Source of the DNA: Chitinophagales bacterium
GTDB lineage: Bacteria > Bacteroidota > Bacteroidia > Chitinophagales > Chitinophagaceae
DNA length: 37,691 nucleotides
Direction of reading: 5' to 3'
NCBI GenBank assembly: GCA_013298665.1
Contig: JAAFIK010000049.1
Span: 1 to 37,691, forward strand
Positions 17,130-24,890 of the stretch are shown here, piece after piece (the first letter of the stretch is position 1; each line of letters starts with the position of its first letter). The notes beneath the pieces were generated by a model, which was not told the origin of the DNA, did no database searches, and worked only from the letters and a program-made list of their open reading frames with translations. The position numbers and the translations under genes are program-made.

Positions 17130-17166
17130 TTTTTATCAAACCGACCCACCCTAACCCGGGGCGTGA

Positions 17167-18429
17167 TTACTTTCCTGCACGGAGTAATTTTACACCAATG
17201 GCGCACCCGAGGCACTGGTGCTGGCAGCAGTACTGTTTATGCAACTGTATCAGCGCCTGGCTGTCTGCAGCCGTGCGGGTGTGGATACCGAAGGTGCCAA
17301 ACTGCCGGGTGATCTTGTTGGCCTCAGGCAGGATACCCGATAGCCATGCCATCGCTTCCACTTTGCAGGCAGTATCGTTGTGGTAATGTCCCCAGGTAAA
17401 GCGCATGGGAATGATGGTATTGATGAGCAGGTGGTCGATCATTTCGTTGCCAAGGGGCTTGGGGCGGTAAACCGATGACGCACCAAAGCGGTAGTGCCGG
17501 TTCCAGTAGCCTTCCGCCACAACCATTAACAAAACTTTTACTTCTGCTAATGTGTGCAGCTGTGTAACTTGGCTGAACAAATGCAAACGCGTATGCAACA
17601 ACATGGCCAATTGAGCAAGCCGCAGCGCCGGAAAACCCGCCGGGCGCATCCGGAGCATAAACACCGGCTGTTCCACTGGCTTGAGCTGGTATTTTCGTTG
17701 CTGGAACTGGTATTCCTTTTGTAATGCAAGCGGATAAGCCTCCGTAAAGCTGCTGTTGAGTAATCCTGCCTGTCCCAGCAGCATGGCCTCCAGTTGCTGC
17801 AGTTGATTCCTGTGTTTGGCGATAAGGTTGAAAGGGATACTGCGGGCAATCTTCTCAAAAGCAGTACCGTTTACTTTCCCGCCAAATCCACGAGCCAGCA
17901 TCCACCAGAAAGTTTCTTCCCAGTGCTGCCGGTTTTCGTTCAGGAAACCGGAGATCATGGTACAGCGTTCCTGCAGACGCTCAATGAGCAAGCGCTCTTT
18001 CCAGGACTGGAGGTGCAGCACGGGCATTTGTCCGATGCTTTTTTCACAGGGAATAAAACGTTTGTTGTCCATCCATTCTGCATAGCGGCGGAGCAACCAT
18101 TTTGGTACACGCTCGCGGAGTACCAGTACGGGGAAGGGCAGATGCAGTACCAGGTCTTCCTCCCAAACCACATGGAGGATGATGTTACGGTAGTTGGGGT
18201 CTTTGCCGTGTTCGTGAGTGACCCAGCCCGATGCCCGGATATGGAGTTCAATATTGCCTGCAAGGATGGTTTGACCAACCCTGATTTTTGCCGCAATAAA
18301 ATCGGGCCCCTGGTTGTGGTTGGCCGTGCCGGGGTGCAGTACCTGCAGCATTTCGCCATTGGTGGTGGTAAGCGATGCCATATTGTATTGCTGGAATTGC
18401 CAGATGTACTGGAGTAGTTTTTCTGTCAT
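17167..18429 (-). CDS. DUF2851 family protein
   Basis: A 420-residue protein matching DUF2851, a family mostly of Bacteroidota with no known biochemistry. The N-terminal block is characteristic: LLQYIWQFQQYN, then HPGTANHNQGPDFIAAKIRV and GNIELHIRASGWVTHEHGKD, with NIILHVVWEED following. This part resembles a nuclease-like core (spaced Asp, Glu and Lys in PDFIAAKI and GNIELHI), but that is inference. The C terminus carries a cysteine cluster, CCQHQCLGC, which could bind a metal or iron-sulfur centre. It is convergent with the MATE gene 37 bp away, without a visible terminator. Confidence 0.85.
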   Translation of the reverse strand: MTEKLLQYIWQFQQYNMASLTTTNGEMLQVLHPGTANHNQGPDFIAAKIRVGQTILAGNIELHIRASGWVTHEHGKDPNYRNIILHVVWEEDLVLHLPFPVLVLRERVPKWLLRRYAEWMDNKRFIPCEKSIGQMPVLHLQSWKERLLIERLQERCTMISGFLNENRQHWEETFWWMLARGFGGKVNGTAFEKIARSIPFNLIAKHRNQLQQLEAMLLGQAGLLNSSFTEAYPLALQKEYQFQQRKYQLKPVEQPVFMLRMRPAGFPALRLAQLAMLLHTRLHLFSQVTQLHTLAEVKVLLMVVAEGYWNRHYRFGASSVYRPKPLGNEMIDHLLINTIIPMRFTWGHYHNDTACKVEAMAWLSGILPEANKITRQFGTFGIHTRTAADSQALIQLHKQYCCQHQCLGCAIGVKLLRAGK

Positions 18430-18793
18430 GGTAGCTTTTTTGCTGGTGATGGGTGTGGAGCAGGGGGATGCGGGTTAAGCGGTATCTGCTGCGGGGTTAT
18501 ACGTGTTGGGGATTGTACTCGTTGGACAACGGATGTATTTCCGGTAATGAGGGTGGGGGATATAGCAATTCATGGGCAGTGTTTTACAATTGTTATCTGG
18601 GTTTAGCGGGCAGCGATATGCAGGTGTAAAAGTATGAAAAAAAATATAATGGATATGGGAGGGGTATTTCAATTTTTAAAAAGGGTTCACACTGGCCCCA
18701 CAGTGCATATATACCCGGTATTTTTTAATCTGTTCAAAAGGTATTGGGTTGCTGGGGTTTGCTGCCTGTAAAACTGAATATTACGCGGCCGTG
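18430..18793. other. Intergenic stretch without a recognisable gene
   Basis: About 364 bp between the upstream side of DUF2851 and the 3' end of the VOC gene. A 65-codon minus-strand frame (18475-18672) has an odd composition and no family resemblance, so I leave it out. I see no tRNA, repeat or strong hairpin here, only a short CACTG/CAGTG inverted pair near 18692-18707. Confidence 0.6.
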
Positions 18794-19150
18794 CTAAGCT
18801 TGACTGATCTGCTGACCAATAAAAAGCAGCATCCTCGTTTCAGGAATAAACAGATGTATTTCTCTCATTCCGTAATCCCGGTCAAAAGGAGATTTATGTG
18901 GAATGCCGGATAAATTGTCTTTCATCTTTTCCCAGACGGTATTGAGGTTATCAACTTCTAAATAGCACTCCATTTCTCCAATGTCCGGCCCGGCATGCAA
19001 AATATGAATGGTTAAATTGTCCTTTATCAGGATTACATAATCGTTAAAGTCTGCATGAATTGTAAAATCAAGAAAGTCTTTAAAAAATGAAACTGTCTCT
19101 GGGATATTAAAAGACGGAATCATCGGGCTTAAAAATTTTGCTTTGTACAT
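18794..19150 (-). CDS. VOC (glyoxalase/bleomycin-resistance fold) protein
   Basis: A 118-residue protein with the vicinal-oxygen-chelate pattern: the opening SPMIPSFNIPETVSFFKDFL, a first beta-alpha-beta-beta-beta unit ending LTIHILHAG, then a second with ECYLEVDNLNTVWEKMKD and the closing GMREIHLFIPETRMLLFIG. Candidate metal or substrate ligands are His50 or nearby and the Glu of REIHLF. Many such proteins are fosfomycin or bleomycin resistance-like, but none of those specific patterns is clear here. It follows maf with a 95-bp gap and may or may not share its transcript. AT-richer than its neighbours, which hints at separate ancestry. Confidence 0.78.
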   Translation of the reverse strand: MYKAKFLSPMIPSFNIPETVSFFKDFLDFTIHADFNDYVILIKDNLTIHILHAGPDIGEMECYLEVDNLNTVWEKMKDNLSGIPHKSPFDRDYGMREIHLFIPETRMLLFIGQQISQA

Positions 19151-19245
19151 ATGCTTTATTTATGCTGTATAAGCCTGTTGCCAAACAGTTGTACCACTAT
19201 TCACTCCTTCCGCTCACCCTTTTTTCCGTCGCGTCATCCACCACA

Positions 19246-19815
19246 CTACCCCCAATCACCGGTACCCAGCATCTGCACCACCCGGCTCACCGGCAAGCCC
19301 ATCACGTTGTAAAAATCTCCGTTGATCGAGGCAATACCCGTAACGCCAATCCATTCCTGTATGGCATAGGCACCTGCCTTGTCGTAAGGCCGGTACTGGT
19401 CTACATAAAAACTGATCTGCTCCGGTGTAAGCGGGTGAAAAACCACCGTGGTAGCATCGGCAAATGCTTCTTCCACCGCTCCACGGCGCAGCACTACACC
19501 GGTGATCACCGTATGGGCTTTTCCGGAAAGGGAGCTGAGAATCGCTATGGCATCGGCACGATCTGCCGGTTTGCCAATAATCCTGCTGTCCTGCACCACA
19601 ATCGTATCTGCCGCGAGGATGGTTTTATCAGGTCCCGCTTTGGCCAGTACCGCCAGTGCCTTGTTCCGCGCAATATGGATGGCGATGGCTTCCGGACTGA
19701 GGCCATCGGGATAGGATTCGTCTGTTTCGCTCACGATCACTTCAAAGGGCAGCTCCGCCCACTCCAGCAATTGTTTGCGGCGGGGCGACTGCGAGGCTAA
19801 AATAATGGGTTCCAT
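19246..19815 (-). CDS. maf: Maf family nucleoside triphosphate pyrophosphatase
   Basis: A 189-residue house-cleaning enzyme that hydrolyses non-canonical or excess NTPs to NMP and pyrophosphate. The signature SQSPRRKQLL starts the protein; further motifs are ETDES, HIARNKALAV, LAADTIVV with the catalytic aspartate, GKPADRADA and the KAGAYAIQEW segment. The latter favours the dTTP/UTP-type (YhdE) subgroup, by recollection. It comes 9 bp after the UbiA gene, in a gene order (KdsC-like, UbiA, Maf) that I know as common in Bacteroidota. Confidence 0.93.
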   Translation of the reverse strand: MEPIILASQSPRRKQLLEWAELPFEVIVSETDESYPDGLSPEAIAIHIARNKALAVLAKAGPDKTILAADTIVVQDSRIIGKPADRADAIAILSSLSGKAHTVITGVVLRRGAVEEAFADATTVVFHPLTPEQISFYVDQYRPYDKAGAYAIQEWIGVTGIASINGDFYNVMGLPVSRVVQMLGTGDWG

Positions 19816-19824
19816 GAATACGCT

Positions 19825-20775
19825 TTAATGATACAACAGAAAAAATAACATCGACAGGATGCCTGTAAGCATCACCACCTTCACCACCATACTCAGGCGG
19901 TGGTAATCGGCCGTCACTTTTGCCGCATACAACCGGTACAGGATCCATACCAGCGGGGCCTCAATAAACACCAGCGCATACACCGCGCTCAGCCACCAGC
20001 CAAACCGCAGTATGTAAAATTGTACAATCAGCACAATCGCCATCAGTACTACCAGCCACACGGCCGTAAAAACCTTGCTTACGGGTATGCCCCAGGCAAT
20101 GGGCATGGTGCGGCAGCCATATCGTGCATCGCCCTCCATATCTTCCATGTCTTTCACCACCTCGCGGATCAGCGAAATGATAAAGGCAAACCCCCCATAC
20201 AAAAAGGCCAGCCGCAATATTTTACCAATGGGTATGCCGCGCTGCTCAGTGAGGCCACCGGGAAGCCGGTACCAGTCGTCGGCACAGAGTACCAGCACCA
20301 CCCATGCTGTAAGCAGAGAAATGATCACATTTCCCGTAAGTATTTTCTTCTTGAATGTAGTGGAGTAAACCCAGAGTAATAATACACAGACCGTATTGCC
20401 TGCAGGCAGCAATAAGCTCCGGGTACGCCAGCCGATATAGAGGCTTACCGCAATACCGATACCCGAGAGCAACAGGTGCCACATGATCGCCCATCTTCTT
20501 TTGATGGTACGGTCAATCACATTTTTATCGGGTTTGTTGACCCGGTCAATATTAAGGTCAAAGTAATCGTTGATGATATAGCCTGCTGCTGCAATGCAAA
20601 CTGAGGCCAGCATCAACCCGGCAAAATTGAAAGGATTGGCAATGAGTAAGCCGCTGTTGGGGAAGCCGGTAACGGTATGTTGGAGGATACAGGTACGGAA
20701 CAACCATTGAGTGAGCAGGATAAACACGAGGTTTGGCCACCGGATGAGTTGCAAGAATGCGTTTGTCAGTTTCAT
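19825..20775 (-). CDS. UbiA-family prenyltransferase (geranylgeranylglycerol-phosphate type)
   Basis: A 316-residue integral membrane prenyltransferase with about nine helices. Both Asp-rich Mg-diphosphate motifs are present: NDYFDLNID (69-77) and, in the second half, KDMEDMEGD. In Bacteroidota this clade is annotated as geranylgeranylglycerol-phosphate geranylgeranyltransferase, after the archaeal ether-lipid enzyme; whether it makes an ether lipid, a menaquinone-like product or something else in this organism is unknown. It lies between the KdsC-like gene (47 bp) and maf (9 bp). No GGGP synthase gene is visible in the window. Confidence 0.85.
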   Translation of the reverse strand: MKLTNAFLQLIRWPNLVFILLTQWLFRTCILQHTVTGFPNSGLLIANPFNFAGLMLASVCIAAAGYIINDYFDLNIDRVNKPDKNVIDRTIKRRWAIMWHLLLSGIGIAVSLYIGWRTRSLLLPAGNTVCVLLLWVYSTTFKKKILTGNVIISLLTAWVVLVLCADDWYRLPGGLTEQRGIPIGKILRLAFLYGGFAFIISLIREVVKDMEDMEGDARYGCRTMPIAWGIPVSKVFTAVWLVVLMAIVLIVQFYILRFGWWLSAVYALVFIEAPLVWILYRLYAAKVTADYHRLSMVVKVVMLTGILSMLFFLLYH

Positions 20776-20822
20776 TACCTTGTTATCTAAGCCTGGAAAT
20801 AATATGGTATACCTGTCAATGT

Positions 20823-21365
20823 TCAGCGCGCGGTGATACCCGAATCAATAGCCCAATGCCCGTTCAGTTTCAGCACTTTTTCAATCACATCGCGCACACA
20901 GCCCTGGCCACCGGCAATGGGCGATACATAGCGCGAGACTTGCCGGATTTCAGGCGCTGCGTCAATCGGACAGCAGGGCAGAGCCACCCAGCTCATACAG
21001 GCATGGTCGGGTATATCATCGCCCATAAAAAGCAGCTCGTCCTGAACCAGTTGATGCTTTGCTGTGTATTCCTGCAGCAGGGTCTTTTTGTCGTCCGCCT
21101 TCATGAACACATCGGCGATGCCAAGCTTTTGCAAACGGTTACGTACGGCAGGTGAGTCACCCCCCGAAATGATCACTACACGGTAGCCCTTTTTGACGGC
21201 CAACTGCAACGCATAACCATCCCGGATATTCATTTGCCGGGCCATCTGTCCGTCATCCAATACCAGTAACAAACCATTGGTAAGCACGCCATCCACATCA
21301 AAAATAAAAGTGGTGATGCGTTTAAAATAGTCGTACAGTGCGGTATCGTTGACGGGGTTGGACAT
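20823..21365 (-). CDS. KdsC-like HAD phosphatase (KDO 8-phosphate phosphatase)
   Basis: A 180-residue C0-type HAD phosphatase. The nucleophile motif is IFDVDGVLTNG (Asp23, Asp25), the second motif VVIISGG, and the third and fourth GDDIPDHACM with the preceding lysine. These match KdsC, which removes phosphate from KDO 8-phosphate to make the sugar linking lipid A to core polysaccharide. The N-terminal helix and length are typical. It starts 3 bp after the iscX stop codon, so the two are co-transcribed. The function agrees with lpxK in the same window; exact substrate is inferred from family. Confidence 0.88.
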   Translation of the reverse strand: MSNPVNDTALYDYFKRITTFIFDVDGVLTNGLLLVLDDGQMARQMNIRDGYALQLAVKKGYRVVIISGGDSPAVRNRLQKLGIADVFMKADDKKTLLQEYTAKHQLVQDELLFMGDDIPDHACMSWVALPCCPIDAAPEIRQVSRYVSPIAGGQGCVRDVIEKVLKLNGHWAIDSGITAR

Positions 21366-21368
21366 GGA

Positions 21369-21605
21369 TTATTTTTGATTGTCGCGCCACTCGTATACCC
21401 AACTGCTCTGGATCATTTCCAGGTGCCCTTCATTGCTCTCTTCACGCTTGCCAACAAAATTCGGGAGTTCAAGTACCCATTCCAGCAAATCGGTAAAGCG
21501 GATCCGGTATATCTTGCTTTCGCCAAAGTCATCGCCAAAACGCTCGTACAGCTTCAGGGCAATATCTTCATAATCATTCCAGTGAATCGGGGGTTCAAAC
21601 GTCAT
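21369..21605 (-). CDS. iscX: Fe-S cluster assembly protein IscX
   Basis: A 78-residue acidic protein. The start at 21605 (MTFEPPIHWNDYEDIALKLY) is the one that fits IscX (YfhJ); the 21716 frame adds 37 residues of shadow sequence. Hallmarks are WNDYEDIALKLYERFGDDFG, IRFTDLLEWVLEL and SNEGHLEMIQSSWVYEW. In E. coli IscX binds IscS and iron and tunes cluster assembly. The ferredoxin lies 40 bp upstream in the same direction, preserving a piece of the isc operon order (fdx, iscX), while iscS, iscU, hscA and hscB are absent here. Confidence 0.88.
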   Translation of the reverse strand: MTFEPPIHWNDYEDIALKLYERFGDDFGESKIYRIRFTDLLEWVLELPNFVGKREESNEGHLEMIQSSWVYEWRDNQK

Positions 21606-21645
21606 ATCAGTACTGTTGATGGTGATTAATGGGGTGAATGATGGT

Positions 21646-21981
21646 TTATTCGCCGAGGAATTGGGTTTGATCGGGTATGGTGGCGATAATGCTGCCACCA
21701 CCGGGCTTGAGCACACATTGGCAACCCAGCCGCGAACTGAGCCTGGGGCTTACCGCCCGGTCAATGAAGTCTTCCTCCTTATCGCTCAGCTCTTCCACAA
21801 GCGTATCGCCGGTTTCAAGATAGAGGTGACAGGTACTGCAGGCGCATACACCCCCGCAGTTGTGGTGAAGCTCTATATTATTGTTGAGGGCCACTTCCAG
21901 CAACGACTGGTCTGGCGCTATTTCGCTGAGGGTGATGGGTTCAAGTCCTTTCTGTTCAAACTTAAAGGTGATCGTGTACAT
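21646..21981 (-). CDS. fdx: [2Fe-2S] ferredoxin, adrenodoxin/Isc type
   Basis: A 111-residue electron carrier. Ligand cysteines are Cys42, Cys48 and Cys51 (C-x5-C-x2-C in the stretch NCGGVCACSTC) and the fourth is Cys87 in SRLGCQ. A Cys-rich core with additional non-ligand cysteines (46, 89) is seen. The spacing is that of adrenodoxin and Isc ferredoxins rather than plant-type. The acidic stretch EELSDKEEDFIDRA is the partner-binding region. It leads the fdx, iscX, KdsC-like, UbiA, maf cluster from a strong promoter. Likely role: electrons for Fe-S cluster assembly. Confidence 0.92.
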   Translation of the reverse strand: MYTITFKFEQKGLEPITLSEIAPDQSLLEVALNNNIELHHNCGGVCACSTCHLYLETGDTLVEELSDKEEDFIDRAVSPRLSSRLGCQCVLKPGGGSIIATIPDQTQFLGE

Positions 21982-22000
21982 TTTTCTGCTTTTCTGGTTG

Positions 22001-22033
22001 CAAACCTACTTTAGAAATACTAAACCAGCAAAA
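22001..22033 (-). promoter_or_regulatory. Bacteroidota-type promoter of the fdx-iscX cluster
   Basis: Minus strand: TTTTG (22029-22033), a 20-nt spacer and TAGGTTTG (22001-22008), a full -7 match. The fdx ATG is 19 nt beyond the box. Confidence 0.72.
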
Positions 22034-22266
22034 GATACCCTGCTGTGGGGGTATTTCGATTTTTTACAAGTCTTTTTATGGTGATCCCGCTGTTGCACTT
22101 TCGGGTAATGGCATTTAGTTAACCATTGGCTTCGTGCAAATGTGTCGCCTGTTTTCGCTTCCTCGCCTCCTTTGCTGAAACTACGGGGGGTAAATTAATC
22201 ACCCGCATATTTGCAAACCCCGATTTTCTTTATTATTTTTCTGCCCATCAAACCAAACATATATAC

Positions 22267-22917
22267 ATGAAACTGAAAATTGTAAGCACAATGGCCATTG
22301 CAGCACTGCTGGCCACAGGTTGCAACAACGATACTCCATCATCAGGCAATACAAAAAACGATCAGCCCAAAGTTGATTCGCCGCAAAAAAAGACTCCGGA
22401 GGTTGCAGATGCGCCCGGTAAGGCGCAAAAGCCCCCGGTCATGAATTTTGTGGATACCGTTATGGTTAAACGTACCATATTATATATGAAAGACAGTGCG
22501 GCAACCATGGATCGCATCGGGATGAAACTCGGGGGCATTTATGCAGACAAACTGGCAAAGTTTATGAAAGCTAATAAAATCAGTGCAACGGGAGCTCCCA
22601 TGGCCTGGTACCAAACAGATAAAGCACCTTATTTCTTTGAGGCAGGGATGCCCGTAGAAAAAGCGCCCGCAAAACTCGCCCCAGGCATACTTGCAAAGGA
22701 ATTACCCGCGGGTAATGTGATGGTTGCACACTTTTTTGGTCCCTATGAATTGATGAGAACTGCCTATGAAGCGGCAAAAGCGCGGATGGCTGAGCGGAAG
22801 ATGACGGCTACCGGTGCGCCTTTTGAAATTTATATTGGAGACCCTGTTGTACAGAAAGACCCGTATAAGGTACAAACCGATATTGTATTCCCGGTAAAAA
22901 TGCCCGATAAGCCTTAG
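22267..22917 (+). CDS. Lipoprotein with GyrI-like (effector-binding) domain
   Basis: A 216-residue protein. I choose the ATG at 22267 because MKLKIVSTMAIAALLATGC is a perfect lipoprotein signal (lipobox LATGC, Cys19); the 22126 frame has no such start. A linker rich in Pro, Asp and Lys (20-60) precedes a GyrI-like / AraC effector-binding domain (about 70-216), seen in ISATGAPMAWYQ, MVAHFFGPYELMRTAYEAAK and TGAPFEIYIGDP. In regulators this fold binds small hydrophobic ligands; here, anchored outside the cytoplasm, it may act as a binding protein. The TAG stop codon abuts the repeat element that follows. Confidence 0.8.
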   Translation: MKLKIVSTMAIAALLATGCNNDTPSSGNTKNDQPKVDSPQKKTPEVADAPGKAQKPPVMNFVDTVMVKRTILYMKDSAATMDRIGMKLGGIYADKLAKFMKANKISATGAPMAWYQTDKAPYFFEAGMPVEKAPAKLAPGILAKELPAGNVMVAHFFGPYELMRTAYEAAKARMAERKMTATGAPFEIYIGDPVVQKDPYKVQTDIVFPVKMPDKP

Positions 22918-23078
22918 AGCCTGTTTAAATTTTATTGATGAGATTTCCTATAGTCAATTTTTGAGCGAAACAAGGCGAATTTTGCAGCCATAGCCTAAAC
23001 GCCTAAGGCGAAAAATTCAACGCAGTTGCAGCCAAAAAGTGGCATAGGGAATCCATTGAATGAATTTTAAACAGGCTC
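22917..23078. mobile_element. MITE-like palindromic element, copy 1
   Basis: A 162-bp element beginning gagcctgtttaaa and ending tttaaacaggctc, so the terminal inverted repeats are at least 13 bp perfect and continue with mismatches; the whole unit reads as a long imperfect hairpin. Both sides carry TTA (22914-22916 and 23079-23081), consistent with a 3-bp target duplication. It has no coding capacity. It differs from copy 2 at five positions plus one indel. It lies between the convergent lipoprotein and DUF2520 genes and may act as their shared 3' hairpin. Confidence 0.82.
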
Positions 23079-23103
23079 TTAGTGTAAAAAAGCGCGGGTT
23101 TTA

Positions 23104-23862
23104 TTAATCCCGGCTCATGATGCTGTCTGTAAGTTTTACGTACAGGTATTTGAGTTTGGAGTGTGCAGACAATACTTTCAGGTGTTTGTCGAGCGTATAA
23201 ACATCGTTGCGACTGGCAGGTCCGGTTTGTACCGAAGCCGGATTGTGCGTGCGTATCCGCCGGGCGGTTTCCTCAATAAGGGGTTGCAGGAGTGTGAAAT
23301 CCACGCCCTCTTTACTGCAGAACTGCTCCGCCAGTGCGTACAGGTGATTGGTGAAATTGCTCACCACTACGGCTGCCGTATGCAGTTTAAATCTTTTATC
23401 ATCAGTGAGATGCTGTACAATTGGTGAGATGCTGCTGGCCAGATCGGTAAGCAGATGCAGATCCTTTTCCTGCACCGCGTCTACCAGTATCGGGATGGGT
23501 GCAGCGGCAGCAGTTTCCTGGCGCAGGCTTTGCAGCGGATAAAAAATACCACAACGGGGAGACAGGTTTTCCAGCACATTTACGGGAACAGAACCTGCTG
23601 TATGTACAATCAACTGCTTAACGGGCTTAAGGTATTTATCAAGCGTGAACAGGGCACCATCCGTTACCGCAGCAATAAATATATCTGCTGCAGGATCGGG
23701 AGTGCCGGATAAATCCGCCCACGCACAGTTGAATGATGATGCCAGTGCACGCGCCTTTGATTCTGTCCTGTTGATTACCTGTATAATTTCATGGCCGTTT
23801 TCCAAAAATTTCCCCCCAAGAACTGATGCAATATTCCCCCCCCCAATGATCCCGATTTTCAT
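23104..23862 (-). CDS. Rossmann-fold DUF2520 protein
   Basis: A 252-residue two-domain protein. The start at 23862 gives MKIGIIGGGNIASVLGG, an NAD(P)-binding GxGxxx loop exactly at the N terminus; the longer frame to 24006 overlaps the divergent hydrolase. The second half holds the helical DUF2520 domain (NPASVQTGPASRNDVYTLDK), as in pyrroline-carboxylate-reductase- or F420-dependent-like oxidoreductases. Substrate unknown. In many Bacteroidota this gene precedes the KdsC-like, UbiA and maf genes; here fdx, iscX, a lipoprotein and the repeat element lie between. The glycine loop is coded by nine consecutive G residues (plus-strand C run, 23836-23844). Confidence 0.85.
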   Translation of the reverse strand: MKIGIIGGGNIASVLGGKFLENGHEIIQVINRTESKARALASSFNCAWADLSGTPDPAADIFIAAVTDGALFTLDKYLKPVKQLIVHTAGSVPVNVLENLSPRCGIFYPLQSLRQETAAAAPIPILVDAVQEKDLHLLTDLASSISPIVQHLTDDKRFKLHTAAVVVSNFTNHLYALAEQFCSKEGVDFTLLQPLIEETARRIRTHNPASVQTGPASRNDVYTLDKHLKVLSAHSKLKYLYVKLTDSIMSRD

Positions 23863-23868
23863 ATACAT

Positions 23869-23876
23869 TACCTTTG
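23869..23876 (+). promoter_or_regulatory. -7 box of the alpha/beta hydrolase
   Basis: TACCTTTG matches TAnnTTTG fully and ends 8 nt before the ATG at 23885, inside the 22-bp gap between the divergent DUF2520 and hydrolase starts. No clear TTTG box upstream. Confidence 0.5.
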
Positions 23877-23884
23877 AATGTAAA

Positions 23885-24730
23885 ATGAAGATAGGAAAAA
23901 ATATAGCAATTGTACTGATCCGGCTAAAAATGAGGACTTTGTCGGCCATTTCGCCACGAAAAGCAGCAGGCATGGCATTTCGCTTGTTCTGTACACCCTT
24001 GCCCAATGCCCCAAAAGCGCCGGGACGGATTTTTGACGGGGCAGAAGACCTGGCTTTTACCTTCGGCGGATTAACCCTGCGTGGTTATGGCTGGAAGCAT
24101 AACCGGAACAAAAATGTACTGATCCTGCATGGGTTTTCTTCCAATGTGTACAAGTTTGAACACTTTGTACAACCCCTACTCGATAGGGGTTTTGGTGTAC
24201 TGGCCTTTGATGCACCTGCGCATGGCAGGAGCGGGGGAAAAACGGTAAATGCGGTTGTGTATGCCGGGGTGGTGGGTGCAGTTATTGACCAATACGGACC
24301 ATTGCACGGAGTTGTGGCACATAGTTTTGGCGGCCTGGCCGTTTGCCTTGCCATGGAAAAGGCTGCACACCCTCCTGTAAAAAAAATAGCACTTATAGCG
24401 CCTGCCGCTGAAACGACTACTGCCATCAGTAATGCTTTTCAACTCCTGGGTATCAGGCAGGCAAGTGTACGTGCCGCCTTTGATGCGCTTGTGCTCCGGA
24501 TAAGCGGGTATGCCCCCGAATGGTTTTCCATACGCCGCACACTGCCGCATATTGATGCAGATATACTCTGGGTACAGGATGCCGATGATACCATCACCCC
24601 ATTAGCTGACGTACAGCCGGCAGAAACTGAGGGACATAAACACGTTCGCTTTATGCATACACAAGGGTTGGGGCACCATAAAATTTACCGTGACCCGACG
24701 GTGGTGAACCAGGTAATAGCCTTTCTTTAA
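23885..24730 (+). CDS. Alpha/beta hydrolase
   Basis: A 281-residue serine hydrolase. The start at 23885 is set by the promoter and by overlap: the 23645 frame would run antisense through the DUF2520 gene. The oxyanion motif LHGFSSN is at 81-87, the nucleophile elbow AHSFGG puts Ser147 at the active site, the acid is the Asp in QDADDTITP (about 235), and the base is His264 or His265 in GLGHHKIY. The N-terminal 45 residues are basic and partly hydrophobic, a possible membrane association. Substrate unknown. It is divergent from DUF2520 and about 160 bp before topA. Confidence 0.88.
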   Translation: MKIGKNIAIVLIRLKMRTLSAISPRKAAGMAFRLFCTPLPNAPKAPGRIFDGAEDLAFTFGGLTLRGYGWKHNRNKNVLILHGFSSNVYKFEHFVQPLLDRGFGVLAFDAPAHGRSGGKTVNAVVYAGVVGAVIDQYGPLHGVVAHSFGGLAVCLAMEKAAHPPVKKIALIAPAAETTTAISNAFQLLGIRQASVRAAFDALVLRISGYAPEWFSIRRTLPHIDADILWVQDADDTITPLADVQPAETEGHKHVRFMHTQGLGHHKIYRDPTVVNQVIAFL

Positions 24731-24772
24731 CCCAGGGATAAATACACCCGGTTTTTTACCGCTGGCACGAAA

Positions 24773-24780
24773 TAAATTTG
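24773..24780 (+). promoter_or_regulatory. Candidate -7 box of topA
   Basis: TAAATTTG fits TAnnTTTG. It would give a leader of about 105 nt holding a small hairpin, TTCTGC-GTAA-GCAGAA (24867-24882), just before the start codon. No TTTG box is clear, so confidence is limited. Confidence 0.4.
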
Positions 24781-24890
24781 GATTTTTCAATTTTAAACTA
24801 ATATTGCACTGCTGAATTATCCCTTATCACAAGAATATTCGGCCATTATCAACATAAAATTGTGTGTTCTGCGTAAGCAGAAAATGGTGT

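Noticed and set aside
18430..18793. tRNA or small RNA gene
   Set aside because: No cloverleaf, T-loop motif or terminator-bound transcript could be seen in this gap.
22917..23078. Insertion sequence
   Set aside because: Only 162 bp, with no transposase reading frame; described as a MITE-like element instead.
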